A stretch of 64,000 nucleotides of DNA from an uncultured Burkholderiales bacterium (GCA_946480465.1 CAMLJY010000010.1:1-64000); one strand, 5' to 3'. Positions 9,646 to 18,463 are shown, numbered from the stretch's first letter. Program-made: numbers and translations. Notes: generated from the letters alone by a model not told the origin.

Positions 9646-10885
9646 ATCCCGCCCCGCCTTGCAGGCCCTCGACGACGTGCTGGAGCGCGTCCTCTCGGTG
9701 GCCGCCCAGCGCCGCATCGCCGAGACCGAGCGCGTCTCCACCTTGGAGGCGCTTGGCCGGGTGCTGGCCGAAGGCGTGCGTTCCGGACTGGACGTGCCGC
9801 CCGCCGACAACACCGCGATGGACGGCTACGCGCTGCGGGCAGCGGACGTGCCGGCGGCCGGCACCCTGCTGCCGGTCAGCCAGCGCATCCCGGCCGGCGT
9901 CGTCGGCACGCCGCTCGCGCCCGGCAGCGCGGCGCGCATCTTCACTGGTGCGCAGGTGCCGGCGGGCGCCGATGCGGTCGTGATGCAGGAGCAGTGCGAA
10001 GCCGTCACGGGCGAGGACCTGGGTGCGGTGCGCATCAACACCGTGCCCGGCACCGGCCAATGGATCCGCCGCCGCGGCGAGGACGTGCAGCACGGCGCCG
10101 AGGTGCTGGCCGCCGGCGCGCGGCTGAGCCCGCAGGCGCTGGGCATGGCGGCCTCGGTCGGCGCGGCCGCTTTGACGGTGCGCCGGCGGCCGCGCGTCGC
10201 GCTGTTCTCGACGGGCGACGAACTGGTGATGCCCGGCGAGCCGCTGAAGCCGGGCGCCATCTACAACTCGAACCGCTTCACGCTGCAGGCCCTGCTGCAG
10301 GCCGCGGGCTGTGAAGTGGTCGATCGCGGCATCGTGCCCGACCGGCTGGACGCCACACGCACCGCGCTGCGTGAAGCCGCTGCCGGCGTCGACCTGATCC
10401 TCAGCTGCGGCGGCGTGTCGGTCGGGGAGGAAGACCACCTGAAGCCGGCGGTGCAGGCCGAGGGCTGGCTGGAAGCCTTCCAGATCGCGATGAAGCCGGG
10501 CAAGCCGCTGGCCTTCGGCGCGGTGAAGCGCGCGGCGGGCGACACCCTCTTCATCGGGCTGCCCGGCAACCCGGTGTCGGCCTTCGTGACCTTCCTGCTG
10601 ATCGTCGCCCCCGCGCTGCGCGCGCTGCAGGGCTGCACCAGCGCGATGCCGACGGCGGTCACGGCGCGGGCCGACTTCGACTGGCCAAAGCCGGACCGCC
10701 GGCGCGAGTTCCTGCGTGCACGTTTCAATGCCCAGGGCGGCCTGGACCTGTTCCCGAACCAGAGTTCGGGCGTGTTGACTTCGGCCGTGTGGGCCGATGG
10801 ACTGATCGACAACCCTGGCGGCCAGGCCGTCGCCCGCGGAGACGGCGTGCGGCTGCTGCTGTTGTCCTCGCTGATCGGAGCGTGA
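9638..10885 (+). CDS. moeA: Molybdopterin molybdenumtransferase MoeA
   Basis: 415 residues. It inserts molybdate into adenylylated molybdopterin. Visible family motifs include PPADNTAMDGYAL (about 50-62), the MoCF-binding segments FSTGDEL and SCGGVSVGEEDH, and LPGNPVSAF, followed by the C-terminal MoeA domain IV. It overlaps the mobB end by 8 bases, and moaD starts 11 bases downstream, consistent with one transcript. Confidence 0.95.
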   Translation: MAESRPALQALDDVLERVLSVAAQRRIAETERVSTLEALGRVLAEGVRSGLDVPPADNTAMDGYALRAADVPAAGTLLPVSQRIPAGVVGTPLAPGSAARIFTGAQVPAGADAVVMQEQCEAVTGEDLGAVRINTVPGTGQWIRRRGEDVQHGAEVLAAGARLSPQALGMAASVGAAALTVRRRPRVALFSTGDELVMPGEPLKPGAIYNSNRFTLQALLQAAGCEVVDRGIVPDRLDATRTALREAAAGVDLILSCGGVSVGEEDHLKPAVQAEGWLEAFQIAMKPGKPLAFGAVKRAAGDTLFIGLPGNPVSAFVTFLLIVAPALRALQGCTSAMPTAVTARADFDWPKPDRRREFLRARFNAQGGLDLFPNQSSGVLTSAVWADGLIDNPGGQAVARGDGVRLLLLSSLIGA

Positions 10886-10896
10886 GGGGCGTTGCG

Positions 10897-11151
10897 ATGG
10901 CCACTGTCAACGTGCGTTATTTCGCATCGCTGCGCGAGGCGCTGGGCAGCGTTGAAGCAGTCGAGTGGGCCGAGGGGATGACGCTCGGCGAGCTGCGCGA
11001 CCGCCTGATCGCCCGCGGCGGCGCCCATGCCGAGGCGCTGGCCCGGGGCCGCGCGCTGCGCTGCGCGCTGAACCAGGTGATGGCGGCAGAGACCACGCCG
11101 GTGCCGGCAGGCGCCGAGGTGGCCTTCTTCCCCCCGGTCACCGGCGGTTGA
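10897..11151 (+). CDS. moaD: Molybdopterin synthase sulfur carrier subunit MoaD
   Basis: 84 residues from ATG 10897; a longer upstream in-frame reading overlaps moeA and is not family-like. It has a ubiquitin-like fold, starts MATVNVRYFASLREALG and ends PPVTGG, with the terminal Gly-Gly that is thiocarboxylated to donate sulfur to precursor Z together with MoaE. moaE is not adjacent here: a DapA-like gene on the other strand lies between them. Confidence 0.95.
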   Translation: MATVNVRYFASLREALGSVEAVEWAEGMTLGELRDRLIARGGAHAEALARGRALRCALNQVMAAETTPVPAGAEVAFFPPVTGG

Positions 11152-11156
11152 GCGAG

Positions 11157-11210
11157 GCACGCCGCCGGGCGTGCGCGCCAGGCCGACCGGGGAGCCGTTG
11201 CCCGGTCGGC
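11157..11210. terminator. Tandem hairpins between moaD and the DapA-like gene
   Basis: Two perfect inverted repeats lie in the convergent gap. The first is a 7-bp stem with a GCCG loop (11157-11174). The second is a 10-bp GC-rich stem with a 9-base loop (arms 11182-11191 and 11201-11210). There is no T run, so this is a possible bidirectional termination or mRNA-end structure rather than a classical terminator. Confidence 0.4.
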
Positions 11211-11247
11211 GTCTGAGCGGCCGCGCGCCACCGGAGCCGGCGACCGG

Positions 11248-12144
11248 TCACGCCGGCCAGTCCGCCTGCAGGCGCACCAGCTCCGCATCCACCCGCGCCA
11301 GGGTGGCCGCCGATGCCGGCCGCATCGGCGCCCGCAGCGCCGGCCCGATCAGCCCCTGCCGCGCCAGCGCGCCCTTGACAGGCGCCGGGTTCGGCTCGGC
11401 GAACAGCGCCGCGGTCAACGGCCGCAATGCGCGCCACAGGACCTGCGCCTCGTTCAGCCGCTGGTCGTGCAGCAGGGCATGCAGGCGCACGAAGAGGTCC
11501 GGCCGCAGGTGGGCCGACGCGGCAATGCCGCCGGCCGCGCCGAGCGCCATCTGCGCGAAGAGCTCGTCGTCATTGCCCGCCAGCAGGGCGAGCCGGCCGT
11601 CCCGCAACAGCGCCAGCGCGGCGTCCGGGTCGCTGCTGCAGTCCTTGACGGCGCGGATGCGCGGATGCGCGGCCAGCGCCAGCAGCGTCTCGGGCGCGAT
11701 GCGCACCGCCGTGCGGCCCGGGATGTCGTAGGCGACGACGGGCACCGGCGAGGCATCCGCGACCGTGGTGAAGAAGTCCAGCAGCCCGGCCTGGTTCGGC
11801 TTGACGTAGGCGGGCGCACTGACCAGGAAGCCGGCAACCGGAAAGTCGCGCGCCAGCTGGCGGGCCCGCGCCGCCACCCGTGCCGGGCGCACACCGGCCA
11901 GGCCCATCAGCACCGGCTTGCCGCCCGCTCCTTCGATCACCGAGGCCAGCACGGCCGCTTGTTCGGCCTCATCCAGCATCGCCGCCTCGCCGGTGCTGCC
12001 GCAGGCCACGAAGCCCGCCACGCCGTGCGACGCGAGCCGGGTGGCAAGGCGGGTCAGCGCCGCCGCATCCACGGCCGGCTCGTCACCCGCGGCCTCGCGA
12101 AAGGGCGTGACCAGCGGCACCCAGATTCCTGAAAAGTCGAGCAT
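11248..12144 (-). CDS. DHDPS/NAL superfamily aldolase (DapA-like)
   Basis: 298 residues. ATG 12144 is preceded by GGAG at good distance, which decides the start. A (beta/alpha)8 class I aldolase: G-S-T-G-E in FVACGSTGEA, the tyrosine in VVAYDIPGRTAV, and the Schiff-base lysine in IRAVKDCSSD. True DapA proteins have TTGE and YNVPGRT, and the deviations here (STGE, YDIPGRT) mean that dihydrodipicolinate synthesis is not assured; other pyruvate-dependent aldolases of the family are possible. It sits on the minus strand between moaD and moaE, with no obvious link to molybdopterin. Confidence 0.85.
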   Translation of the reverse strand: MLDFSGIWVPLVTPFREAAGDEPAVDAAALTRLATRLASHGVAGFVACGSTGEAAMLDEAEQAAVLASVIEGAGGKPVLMGLAGVRPARVAARARQLARDFPVAGFLVSAPAYVKPNQAGLLDFFTTVADASPVPVVAYDIPGRTAVRIAPETLLALAAHPRIRAVKDCSSDPDAALALLRDGRLALLAGNDDELFAQMALGAAGGIAASAHLRPDLFVRLHALLHDQRLNEAQVLWRALRPLTAALFAEPNPAPVKGALARQGLIGPALRAPMRPASAATLARVDAELVRLQADWPA

Positions 12145-12453
12145 TCGTTTCTCCATGCGTGTGCAGACCGTCGGTCGAACCGCCGCGGGACGCGCGAAGA
12201 AGGGCTTGTCGGGAACCGTGGGCCGCGGAGGCCCGGTAGACGCCGGCTCGCACCGGCTGCCGTTCCATCGCTCATCCGACGACGGAACAGCAGCTCCGGT
12301 CAGACGAGCGGCTGTTTGGGGGCTTTCTCCAGCACCGGTGCGCAGCGCGGCGCGGCGAGTAGCCGCGAGGCGAGGGCGGAGCGCAGGGCGGGGGACATGG
12401 GGCGCGATGGTAGCCGATGCATCGGGCAAACCCACGGTGCCACAATGCCCGGC
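12145..12453. other. 309-base divergent gap, no gene seen
   Basis: This gap lies between the DapA-like gene and moaE. It must hold both promoters, but no convincing -35/-10 pair is visible. It contains a 12-bp perfect palindrome CCGATGCATCGG (12414-12425) about 30 bases before moaE. Short frames on both strands have no ribosome site or recognisable protein pattern. Confidence 0.5.
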
Positions 12454-12939
12454 ATGTCCCGCGTCAGCATCCAGACCGCCGATTTCGACCTGTCGGCCGA
12501 AGTCGCCGCGCTGCGGGCCGAGGACCACGGCGTCGGCGCCGTCGCCAGCTTCATCGGCACCGTGCGTGACCACAACCCCGGCCAGCCCTCCATCAGCGCG
12601 ATGGAGCTCGAGCACTACCCCGGCATGACCGAGGCCGCGATCGAAGCCATGATCGACGAGGCCTGCCGCCGCTTTCCGCTGCGTGCGGTGCGCGTCGTGC
12701 ACCGCGTCGGCCTGCTGCAGCCGGGCGACCAGATCGTGCTGGTGGCGGTCAGCTCCCAGCACCGCGGTGCCGCCTTCCAGGGCTGCGAGTTCCTGATGGA
12801 CTACCTGAAGACCCAGGCGCCGTTCTGGAAGAAGGAAACCACGCCCGAGGGCGCGCGCTGGGTGGACGCCCGCGTGGCCGACGACGAGGCGCTGGCGCGC
12901 TGGGGCATCGCCTCCGGCAATGCCGGGGCGGCCGGATGA
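12454..12939 (+). CDS. moaE: Molybdopterin synthase catalytic subunit MoaE
   Basis: 161 residues from ATG 12454 (MSRVSIQTADFDLSAEV); an ATG three codons earlier is equally possible, and neither has a clear Shine-Dalgarno. Conserved motifs are ASFIGTVRDHN, the LEHYPGMTE segment, HRVG, and the catalytic lysine region FLMDYLKTQAPFWKKE. It acts with MoaD to build the dithiolene of molybdopterin. It overlaps the next gene by the ATGA quartet at 12936-12939. Confidence 0.95.
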   Translation: MSRVSIQTADFDLSAEVAALRAEDHGVGAVASFIGTVRDHNPGQPSISAMELEHYPGMTEAAIEAMIDEACRRFPLRAVRVVHRVGLLQPGDQIVLVAVSSQHRGAAFQGCEFLMDYLKTQAPFWKKETTPEGARWVDARVADDEALARWGIASGNAGAAG

Positions 12940-13478
12940 ACCCGCGCGATCTCGCGGCCGGGGCTGTCGCGCCGGGCCGGGGCGACCCGGCCTTGCCGGT
13001 GCCGACGCCGCAGGCGCTGCGCACCGCATTGGGCCGCTTCGCGACCGGCGTGGCGATCATCAGCTGCGTCGACGGCGAAGGCCGGCGCGTCGGGCTGACG
13101 GCCAATTCCTTCAGCGCCTTGTCGCTCGATCCGCCACTGGTGCTGTGGTCGCTGCGGCGCAGCAGCCCCAGCCTGCCGGCCTTTCGCGCGGCCGCTCACT
13201 TTGCCGTCAACGTGCTGGCTGAGTCGCAGGTGGAGTTGTCGCGCCGCTTCGCCTCGCAGGTGGCGGACAAGTTCGCGCAAGGCCACTGGGCCGAAGGTGT
13301 CGGCGCCGCCCCGGTGCTGGCCGGCTGCGCCGCGGTCTTCGAGTGCGCCACCGAGCGCGAACTCGATGGCGGCGACCACGCGCTCTTCATCGGCCGGGTG
13401 CTGCGCATCAGCGACGTCGGCGTAGCGCCGCTGCTGTTCCAGGGCGGCCACTACCGCATGCTGGGAGAAGTGCTGTGA
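12936..13478 (+). CDS. Flavin reductase-like FMN-binding protein
   Basis: 180 residues. The flavin reductase-like fold is visible in LRTALGRFATGVAIIS, GLTANSFSALSLDPPLVLWSL, HFAVNVL and GDHALFIGRV. Members reduce FMN or FAD with NAD(P)H for a partner oxygenase, or bind FMN. The ATG overlaps the moaE stop and the TGA overlaps the GTG of the acyl-CoA dehydrogenase-like gene, so its translation is probably coupled to both. The partner is inferred to be the downstream ACAD-fold protein. Confidence 0.82.
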   Translation: MNPRDLAAGAVAPGRGDPALPVPTPQALRTALGRFATGVAIISCVDGEGRRVGLTANSFSALSLDPPLVLWSLRRSSPSLPAFRAAAHFAVNVLAESQVELSRRFASQVADKFAQGHWAEGVGAAPVLAGCAAVFECATERELDGGDHALFIGRVLRISDVGVAPLLFQGGHYRMLGEVL

Positions 13479-14779
13479 TCGACGCGCCACCACCCGGAGC
13501 GGATGCCGCTGCACGCACCCGTTATCAGCCTTCGCACATCGCCGGCGATGCGCGCCGCTTGACCGAGCGCCAGCGCGAACTGGTGGCCCGCGCCGCCGCG
13601 CTGGGTCCGCGCTTCGCCGCACGCGCCGCCCGGCACGACCGCGAGGCCAGTTTCCCCGCCGAGAACTACGAGGACCTGCGCCAGAGCGGCCTGCTGGCCA
13701 TTTGCGTGCCCGAATCGCACGGCGGCCTGGGCGCGGACTTCGAGACCTACATGCTGGTGGCGGCCGAGCTGGGGCGCTGGTGCGGCTCCACGGCGCTCAG
13801 CTTCAACATGCACACGCAGTCCAGCCTCTGGGCCGGGGTGGTGGCCGATGCGCTGGAGATGACGCCCGAACAGCGCGCCGACCACGAGCGGCTGCGGGCA
13901 CGCCACTTCGAGCGCATCGCGCGCGGCGGCTGGATCCATGCGCATCCGTTTTCCGAAGGCGGCGCTGCGGCGGCCGGTGCCGCGCCCTTCGGCACCGTGG
14001 CGCACCGCGTCGAAGGCGGCTACCGCATCAACGGCACGAAGATCTTCGCCTCGCTGGCCGGCGTCGCCGACGGCTACAGCGTGCTGTGCACGCTCGAGCA
14101 CACGGGACAGGCCGCCGGCGGCACGCTGCGCGATGCGCTGTACCTGGCGGTACCGGCCGATGCACCAGGGGTCAGCGTGTGGGGCGACTGGGACCCGCTG
14201 GGCATGCGCGCCACCGTCAGCCGCAACCTGCGCTTCGAGGACGTCTTCGTGCCCGACGAAGCGCGCCTGCTGCCCGAGGGCCTGTGCTACCAGGCCGCGC
14301 GCCGCTTTCCCCACATGTTCTCGACCTTGTCGACGACCTACATCGGCATCGCGCAGGCCGCCTACGACTTCACGGTGCAGTACCTGCGGGCCGAACTGCC
14401 GGGCATGCCGCCGGTCAAGCGCCGCATGTACCCGACCAAGCAGTTCGCCGTGGCCGAGATGCGGGTGAAGCTGGAGGCCATGCGCGCGCTGTTCCTGCAG
14501 ACCGCGCGCGAAGCCCGGATCGACCCCGACCAGGATGCGCGCATGCGCCTCTATGCCGCGCACTACACGGTGATGGAGCATGCCAACGAGCTGTGCCGGC
14601 TGGCGATCCGCACCTGCGGCGGGCAGTCGATGCTGAAGTCGCTGCCGCTGGAGCGGCTGTACCGCGATTCGCGCTGCGGTTCGCTGATGCTGCCGTGGAC
14701 AGCCGAGCTGTGCATCGACCGCCTGGGCCGCGAATGCCTCTACGAGGCCGGCGAATCCGACGAGGCCATCGAACCATGA
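13475..14779 (+). CDS. Acyl-CoA dehydrogenase family protein
   Basis: 434 residues. The GTG at 13475 overlaps the flavin reductase stop by 4 bases and follows GGGAGAAG, which decides the start over longer readings. The ACAD fold is clear: CVPESHGGLGAD, YRINGTKIFASLAG, DPLGMRATVSRNLRFEDVFVP, and a C-terminal RTCGGQSMLKSLPLERLYRD. Near the position of the catalytic glutamate the sequence reads LMLPWTAELCIDR, so a Glu is present in a modified context. It may be a dehydrogenase or, given the adjoining reductase, an ACAD-fold flavin monooxygenase. The substrate cannot be read from the sequence. Confidence 0.82.
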   Translation: MIDAPPPGADAAARTRYQPSHIAGDARRLTERQRELVARAAALGPRFAARAARHDREASFPAENYEDLRQSGLLAICVPESHGGLGADFETYMLVAAELGRWCGSTALSFNMHTQSSLWAGVVADALEMTPEQRADHERLRARHFERIARGGWIHAHPFSEGGAAAAGAAPFGTVAHRVEGGYRINGTKIFASLAGVADGYSVLCTLEHTGQAAGGTLRDALYLAVPADAPGVSVWGDWDPLGMRATVSRNLRFEDVFVPDEARLLPEGLCYQAARRFPHMFSTLSTTYIGIAQAAYDFTVQYLRAELPGMPPVKRRMYPTKQFAVAEMRVKLEAMRALFLQTAREARIDPDQDARMRLYAAHYTVMEHANELCRLAIRTCGGQSMLKSLPLERLYRDSRCGSLMLPWTAELCIDRLGRECLYEAGESDEAIEP

Positions 14780-14795
14780 CGGCGAGGACCGCGGC

Positions 14796-15836
14796 ATGCT
14801 GCTGAAGGTGGGCGAGCTCGCCAGGCACAGCGGGCTCACGGTGCGCACGCTGCACCACTACGACAGCATCGGCCTCTTGCGCCCCTCGGGCCGCAGCGAC
14901 AGCGGCTACCGGCTGTACAACGGCGCCGACGTCGAGCGCCTGCACGGCATCCAGGCCTTGCGCGGGCTGGGCCTGCCGCTCGAAGAGATCGGTCAGCTGC
15001 TCGGTGACGGCGGCGCCAGCATCCCGGCCATCGTCGACCGCCAGCTGCAGGCGCTGGACCAGCAGATCGAGCAGGCGACCCGGCTGCGCCAGCACCTGCG
15101 CCTGGTGCAGCACAAGTTCGCGCACGGCGACCAGCCGGCGCTGGACGACTGGCTGGAAACACTGGGGCTGATGTCCACCAGCGGCCGCTACTTCAGCCCC
15201 GACGAGATGGAGCTGATCTTCAGTGGCTGGCGCAACGTCGAGGCCGACTGGCGCCGCCTGGTCGAAGACATCCGCGCCGAGATGGCGGTCGGCACGCCAT
15301 CGCTCGACGTCCGCGTGCAGCCGCTGGCGCAGCGCTGGATGACGCACATGCACGGCTGGATGCAGGGCAACTTCGACCTGATGGAGCGCTGGGGCCGCAT
15401 GTACATGGCCGAACCCAGCATCCAGAACCGCGCCAGCATGGACCGCGCGGTGGTGGACTTCATCGAGCCGGCGGTGCAGCTGCGCCTGTCGCTGTACCGC
15501 CGCTACCTGACCGACGAGCAGCTGCGCAGCCTCGGGCACGTGCCAGTGGCCGAGTGGCATGGGCTGCGGGACGCGGTGCGAGCGCTGCAGGACGCGGGCG
15601 TGGCGCCCACGCACCCCGCGGCATGGAGCCAGGCGCAGCGCTGGATGCAGCTGGTCAATCGCGTGGCCCGCGGCGACGCCGCGCTGCGCGAGGCGCTGCT
15701 GCGCGCCAGCACTGAAGAGCCGATGCTGCGCGCCGGCGGGCTGCTGCCGCTGGCGCAGCGCGACTACCTGATGCAGGCGGGCGTTGCCGCGCAGGCTGCC
15801 GCGGCTGACCAAGCCGCACCGGCCGCCAGCCCTTGA
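14796..15836 (+). CDS. MerR family regulator with TipAS-like ligand domain
   Basis: 346 residues. The N-terminal winged HTH is of MerR type (VGELARHSGLTVRTLHHYDSIGLL ... GYRLYNGADVERLHGI, residues 4-70), followed by a coiled dimerisation helix to about 125. The C-terminal 200 residues are helical (FSPDEMELIFSGWRNVEADW, RVQPLAQRWMTHMHGW), similar to the TipAS drug-sensing domain, duplicated or extended. Such regulators commonly activate a neighbouring exporter; the MFS gene directly downstream is the obvious target. The end overlaps the first possible codon of that gene. Confidence 0.85.
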   Translation: MLLKVGELARHSGLTVRTLHHYDSIGLLRPSGRSDSGYRLYNGADVERLHGIQALRGLGLPLEEIGQLLGDGGASIPAIVDRQLQALDQQIEQATRLRQHLRLVQHKFAHGDQPALDDWLETLGLMSTSGRYFSPDEMELIFSGWRNVEADWRRLVEDIRAEMAVGTPSLDVRVQPLAQRWMTHMHGWMQGNFDLMERWGRMYMAEPSIQNRASMDRAVVDFIEPAVQLRLSLYRRYLTDEQLRSLGHVPVAEWHGLRDAVRALQDAGVAPTHPAAWSQAQRWMQLVNRVARGDAALREALLRASTEEPMLRAGGLLPLAQRDYLMQAGVAAQAAAADQAAPAASP

Positions 15837-15871
15837 CCCTCACGCAGCGTCAGGCCGCACAGTCCGGGCCC

Positions 15872-17191
15872 ATGACGACGCTACGCAACCCCACTGCGCC
15901 GGCCGGGGCCGGCGAGCCGCTGCGCCATTCGCTGCTCAAGGATCGCAACTTCACCTGGATGATGAGCGGTGGCCTGCTGTCGATGCTGGGCGACCAGTTC
16001 ACCTTCGTCGCACTGCCGTGGCTGGTGCTCAAGATGAGCAGCGATCCGCTGGTGCTGGGCATGGTGATGGCGATGATCGGCGTGCCGCGCGCGGCCTTCC
16101 TGCTGATCGGCGGTGCACTGGTGGACCGCTACTCGCCCAAGCAGGTGATGATGGTGACCAAGTACGTCAACACCGCGCTCCTGGGCGCGCTGGCGCTGCT
16201 GGTGTGGACGGGTGCGCTGACGCTGCCACTGCTGTGTACGCTGGCGCTGGGCATCGGCCTGGCCACGGCCTTCAGCGTGCCGGCGGGCACGTCGATGCTG
16301 CCGCGGGTGGTGGCGCCGGCGCAGCTGGCCGCGGCCAACGGCTTGATGCTGGGCCTGCGCCAGGCCACCTTCTTCCTCGGGCCGCTGCTCGCGGGCCTGA
16401 TGTTCGCGCTGTCCTCGGGCAAGGCCGAAGCGCCGGGGCAGATCGCCGATGCCGGCGCGCTGACCGTGGCCTTCGGCTTCGATGCACTGACCTTCGTGGT
16501 CTCGGCCTGGACCCTGTCCCAGGTCGTGCAGCGTCCGCTGGAAGGACCCGCCAGGACCGGCGAAGCCGTGCTGGCGGCCGTCGCGGAGGGCCTGAAGACC
16601 TTCTGGCGCGACGTGCCGCTGCGCACCTGCCTGCTGTACTGGTCCGCCGTGGCGCTGCTCATCACCGGACCCATCCAGATCGCTCTGCCGCTGCTGGCCG
16701 ACAGCATCCCCACGCTTGGCGCCGCCGCGCTCGGCAGCATGCTGGCCGCGCATGGCGGCGGCACGCTGCTGGGCATGGCAGTGGCGGGCAAGCACCCGAC
16801 CTGGCGGCTGAAGAACCTGGGCCTGACCATCCTGGCGGCCGATGCGCTGGTGGCACTGCTCTTCATGCCCATGGGCTCCATCACGGCCACCTGGCAGGGC
16901 GGGGCGCTGCTGCTGGTCATCGGCCTGCTGGGCGGCTTCATGCAGGTGGCGGTCTTCACGTGGATCCAGCGCCGCGTGGCACCGGCGATGATGGGGCGTG
17001 CGATGAGCCTCTTCATGTTCATCTTCCTCGGCCTTGCGCCGCTGTCTTCGGCCGTTACCGGCTGGCTGATGCGCGGCATCGCGCTGCCGCAGCTCTTCCT
17101 GGGCAGCGGGGCCTGCCTGCTGGCCATCGTCGCGCTGGCGCTGGCCGTGCCGCGCATGCGGCAGGTCAGCGACGCACCGCAAGGAGCCTGA
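15872..17191 (+). CDS. MFS transporter, EntS/MFS_3-like exporter
   Basis: 439 residues from ATG 15872. A TTG at 15833 would add 13 residues and overlap the MerR gene, and is possible. About 12 membrane helices are visible, with RDRNFTWMM-type beginnings (LKDRNFTWMMSGGLLSMLGD) and the loop-2/3 motif ALVDRYSPKQVMM characteristic of the MFS_3 (EntS) group, which export siderophores or drugs. The upstream MerR/TipAS regulator suggests an inducible efflux function. The substrate is unknown. The next gene begins 3 bases later. Confidence 0.85.
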   Translation: MTTLRNPTAPAGAGEPLRHSLLKDRNFTWMMSGGLLSMLGDQFTFVALPWLVLKMSSDPLVLGMVMAMIGVPRAAFLLIGGALVDRYSPKQVMMVTKYVNTALLGALALLVWTGALTLPLLCTLALGIGLATAFSVPAGTSMLPRVVAPAQLAAANGLMLGLRQATFFLGPLLAGLMFALSSGKAEAPGQIADAGALTVAFGFDALTFVVSAWTLSQVVQRPLEGPARTGEAVLAAVAEGLKTFWRDVPLRTCLLYWSAVALLITGPIQIALPLLADSIPTLGAAALGSMLAAHGGGTLLGMAVAGKHPTWRLKNLGLTILAADALVALLFMPMGSITATWQGGALLLVIGLLGGFMQVAVFTWIQRRVAPAMMGRAMSLFMFIFLGLAPLSSAVTGWLMRGIALPQLFLGSGACLLAIVALALAVPRMRQVSDAPQGA

Positions 17192-17194
17192 GCC

Positions 17195-18397
17195 ATGCAG
17201 GCCTCCTTGACCCGCCTGTACGCCCTCGACAACCTGCGCGCCGTGATGATGTGGCTGGGCATCGTCATCCACGTGGCGGTGATGCACATGGAGGGCACGT
17301 CGCCGGTCAGCTGGCACGACCCGGCGCGGACCCGCCTGGCGGACCTGGCCGTGGCCTTCATCCATGTGTTCCGGATGCCGGTGTTCTTCATCGTGGCCGG
17401 CTTCTTCGTGGCCATGCTGATGGAGACGCGCGGACCGGCCGCGATGCTGAGGCACCGCTTCAAGCGCATCGCGCTGCCCTTCCTGCTGTTCTGGCCGGTG
17501 CTGTTGGTATCGGCCGCGATCGCGCTCCTCGTGCACTCCCACGTCGCGGCCCGCGGGACGATCGGTCTCGACCCGACCTTGCTGCCGCCGCCACCGCCCG
17601 GCAGGCCCAAGCTCAACACCATGCACTTGTGGTTCATCTACCTGCTGTGGTGGTTCGCGGCCGGCACCGCGGCGCTGGCGGTGCTGGCGCGGCGGCTGCC
17701 GCCCAGCTGGCAGGCCGCAGCGGCGCGCCTGCTGCAGCGCCTGGCCGGGGCCTGGTGGGGGCCGCTGGTGCTGGTGCTGCCGCTGCTCCTGGCCAGCCTC
17801 GGCCACCTGAACGGCATCGTCGCGCCGCATGGCTCGCTGCTGCCGCACTGGAGCGAGTGGCTGCACAACGGGTTGTTCTTCGCGCTCGGCCTGGCGCTGT
17901 ACGGTGCGCGGGCGGTGCTGCTGCCGCTGTACACCCGCCGCGCCTGGTGGTGCGTGGCGCTGGGGCTGCCGTTCTTCCTGGCCGCGATGGTCCTGGGCGC
18001 CCTGCGGCAGGGCGGCGTGGCCGTGCCGCACGCGGACCTGTGGATGGCGGCCGTCTACAACCTCGCCAGCTGGTGGTGGTCAGCGGCGGCCATCGGCCTC
18101 TTCCTGCGGCACCTGCCGGCGCAGCGGCCGGCGCTGGCCTACCTGTCCGACAGCGCGTACTGGGTCTACCTCGTGCACTTCCCGCTCACGGTCGCGTTCG
18201 GCGCGCTGCTGCTGCACGCGCCGCTGAACGCGCTCGCGAAGATCCTGCTGAACATCGCGATGACGACGGCGGCGTGCCTGGCCAGCTACCAGTTGCTGGT
18301 CCGCGGCCGCTGGATCGGCCGGCTGCTGAACGGGGATCGGGAGGCTCGCCGGCGAAAGGCCGCCGACACCGCGCCCCGCGCTGCAGCGGTTCCTTGA
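17195..18397 (+). CDS. Membrane acyltransferase 3 family (OpgC-like)
   Basis: 400 residues, about 10 membrane helices. Acyltransferase-3 features: LDNLRAVMMWLGIVIHVAVMHM with the conserved His in helix 1, FRMPVFFIVAGFFVAMLM in helix 2, and SDSAYWVYLVHFPLTV near the end. Members transfer acyl groups (acetyl, succinyl) to envelope glycans; OpgC succinylates osmoregulated periplasmic glucans. It lies 3 bases after the MFS gene, so cotranscription is likely. The substrate is inferred only from the family. Confidence 0.8.
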   Translation: MQASLTRLYALDNLRAVMMWLGIVIHVAVMHMEGTSPVSWHDPARTRLADLAVAFIHVFRMPVFFIVAGFFVAMLMETRGPAAMLRHRFKRIALPFLLFWPVLLVSAAIALLVHSHVAARGTIGLDPTLLPPPPPGRPKLNTMHLWFIYLLWWFAAGTAALAVLARRLPPSWQAAAARLLQRLAGAWWGPLVLVLPLLLASLGHLNGIVAPHGSLLPHWSEWLHNGLFFALGLALYGARAVLLPLYTRRAWWCVALGLPFFLAAMVLGALRQGGVAVPHADLWMAAVYNLASWWWSAAAIGLFLRHLPAQRPALAYLSDSAYWVYLVHFPLTVAFGALLLHAPLNALAKILLNIAMTTAACLASYQLLVRGRWIGRLLNGDREARRRKAADTAPRAAAVP

Positions 18398-18436
18398 GCC
18401 AAAGCAAGCCGCGCACCCGCGAGGCCGGCGGGGTCT

Positions 18437-18463
18437 CTTGATTTCGGAGGCCGTTCCCCAAGA
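18437..18463 (+). promoter_or_regulatory. Sigma32-like heat-shock promoter of clpB
   Basis: CTTGATT (18437-18443), 12 bases, then CCCCAAGA (18456-18463). This resembles the sigma32 consensus CTTGAAA - spacer - CCCCATNT, with good spacing. It lies 27 bases before the clpB start, and GGAGG (18476-18480) is the ribosome site. clpB is a classical sigma32 target, which supports the reading. Confidence 0.6.

Noticed and set aside
12414..12425. 12-bp perfect palindrome upstream of moaE
   Set aside because: Too short and isolated to call an operator in this GC-rich sequence without conservation; noted in the gap entry only.
15784..18441. 885-codon open frame over the MerR/MFS/acyltransferase genes
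   Set aside because: It is a frame shadow: very high Arg/Gly/Ala, no domain, while the other frame encodes a clear MFS transporter and acyltransferase.
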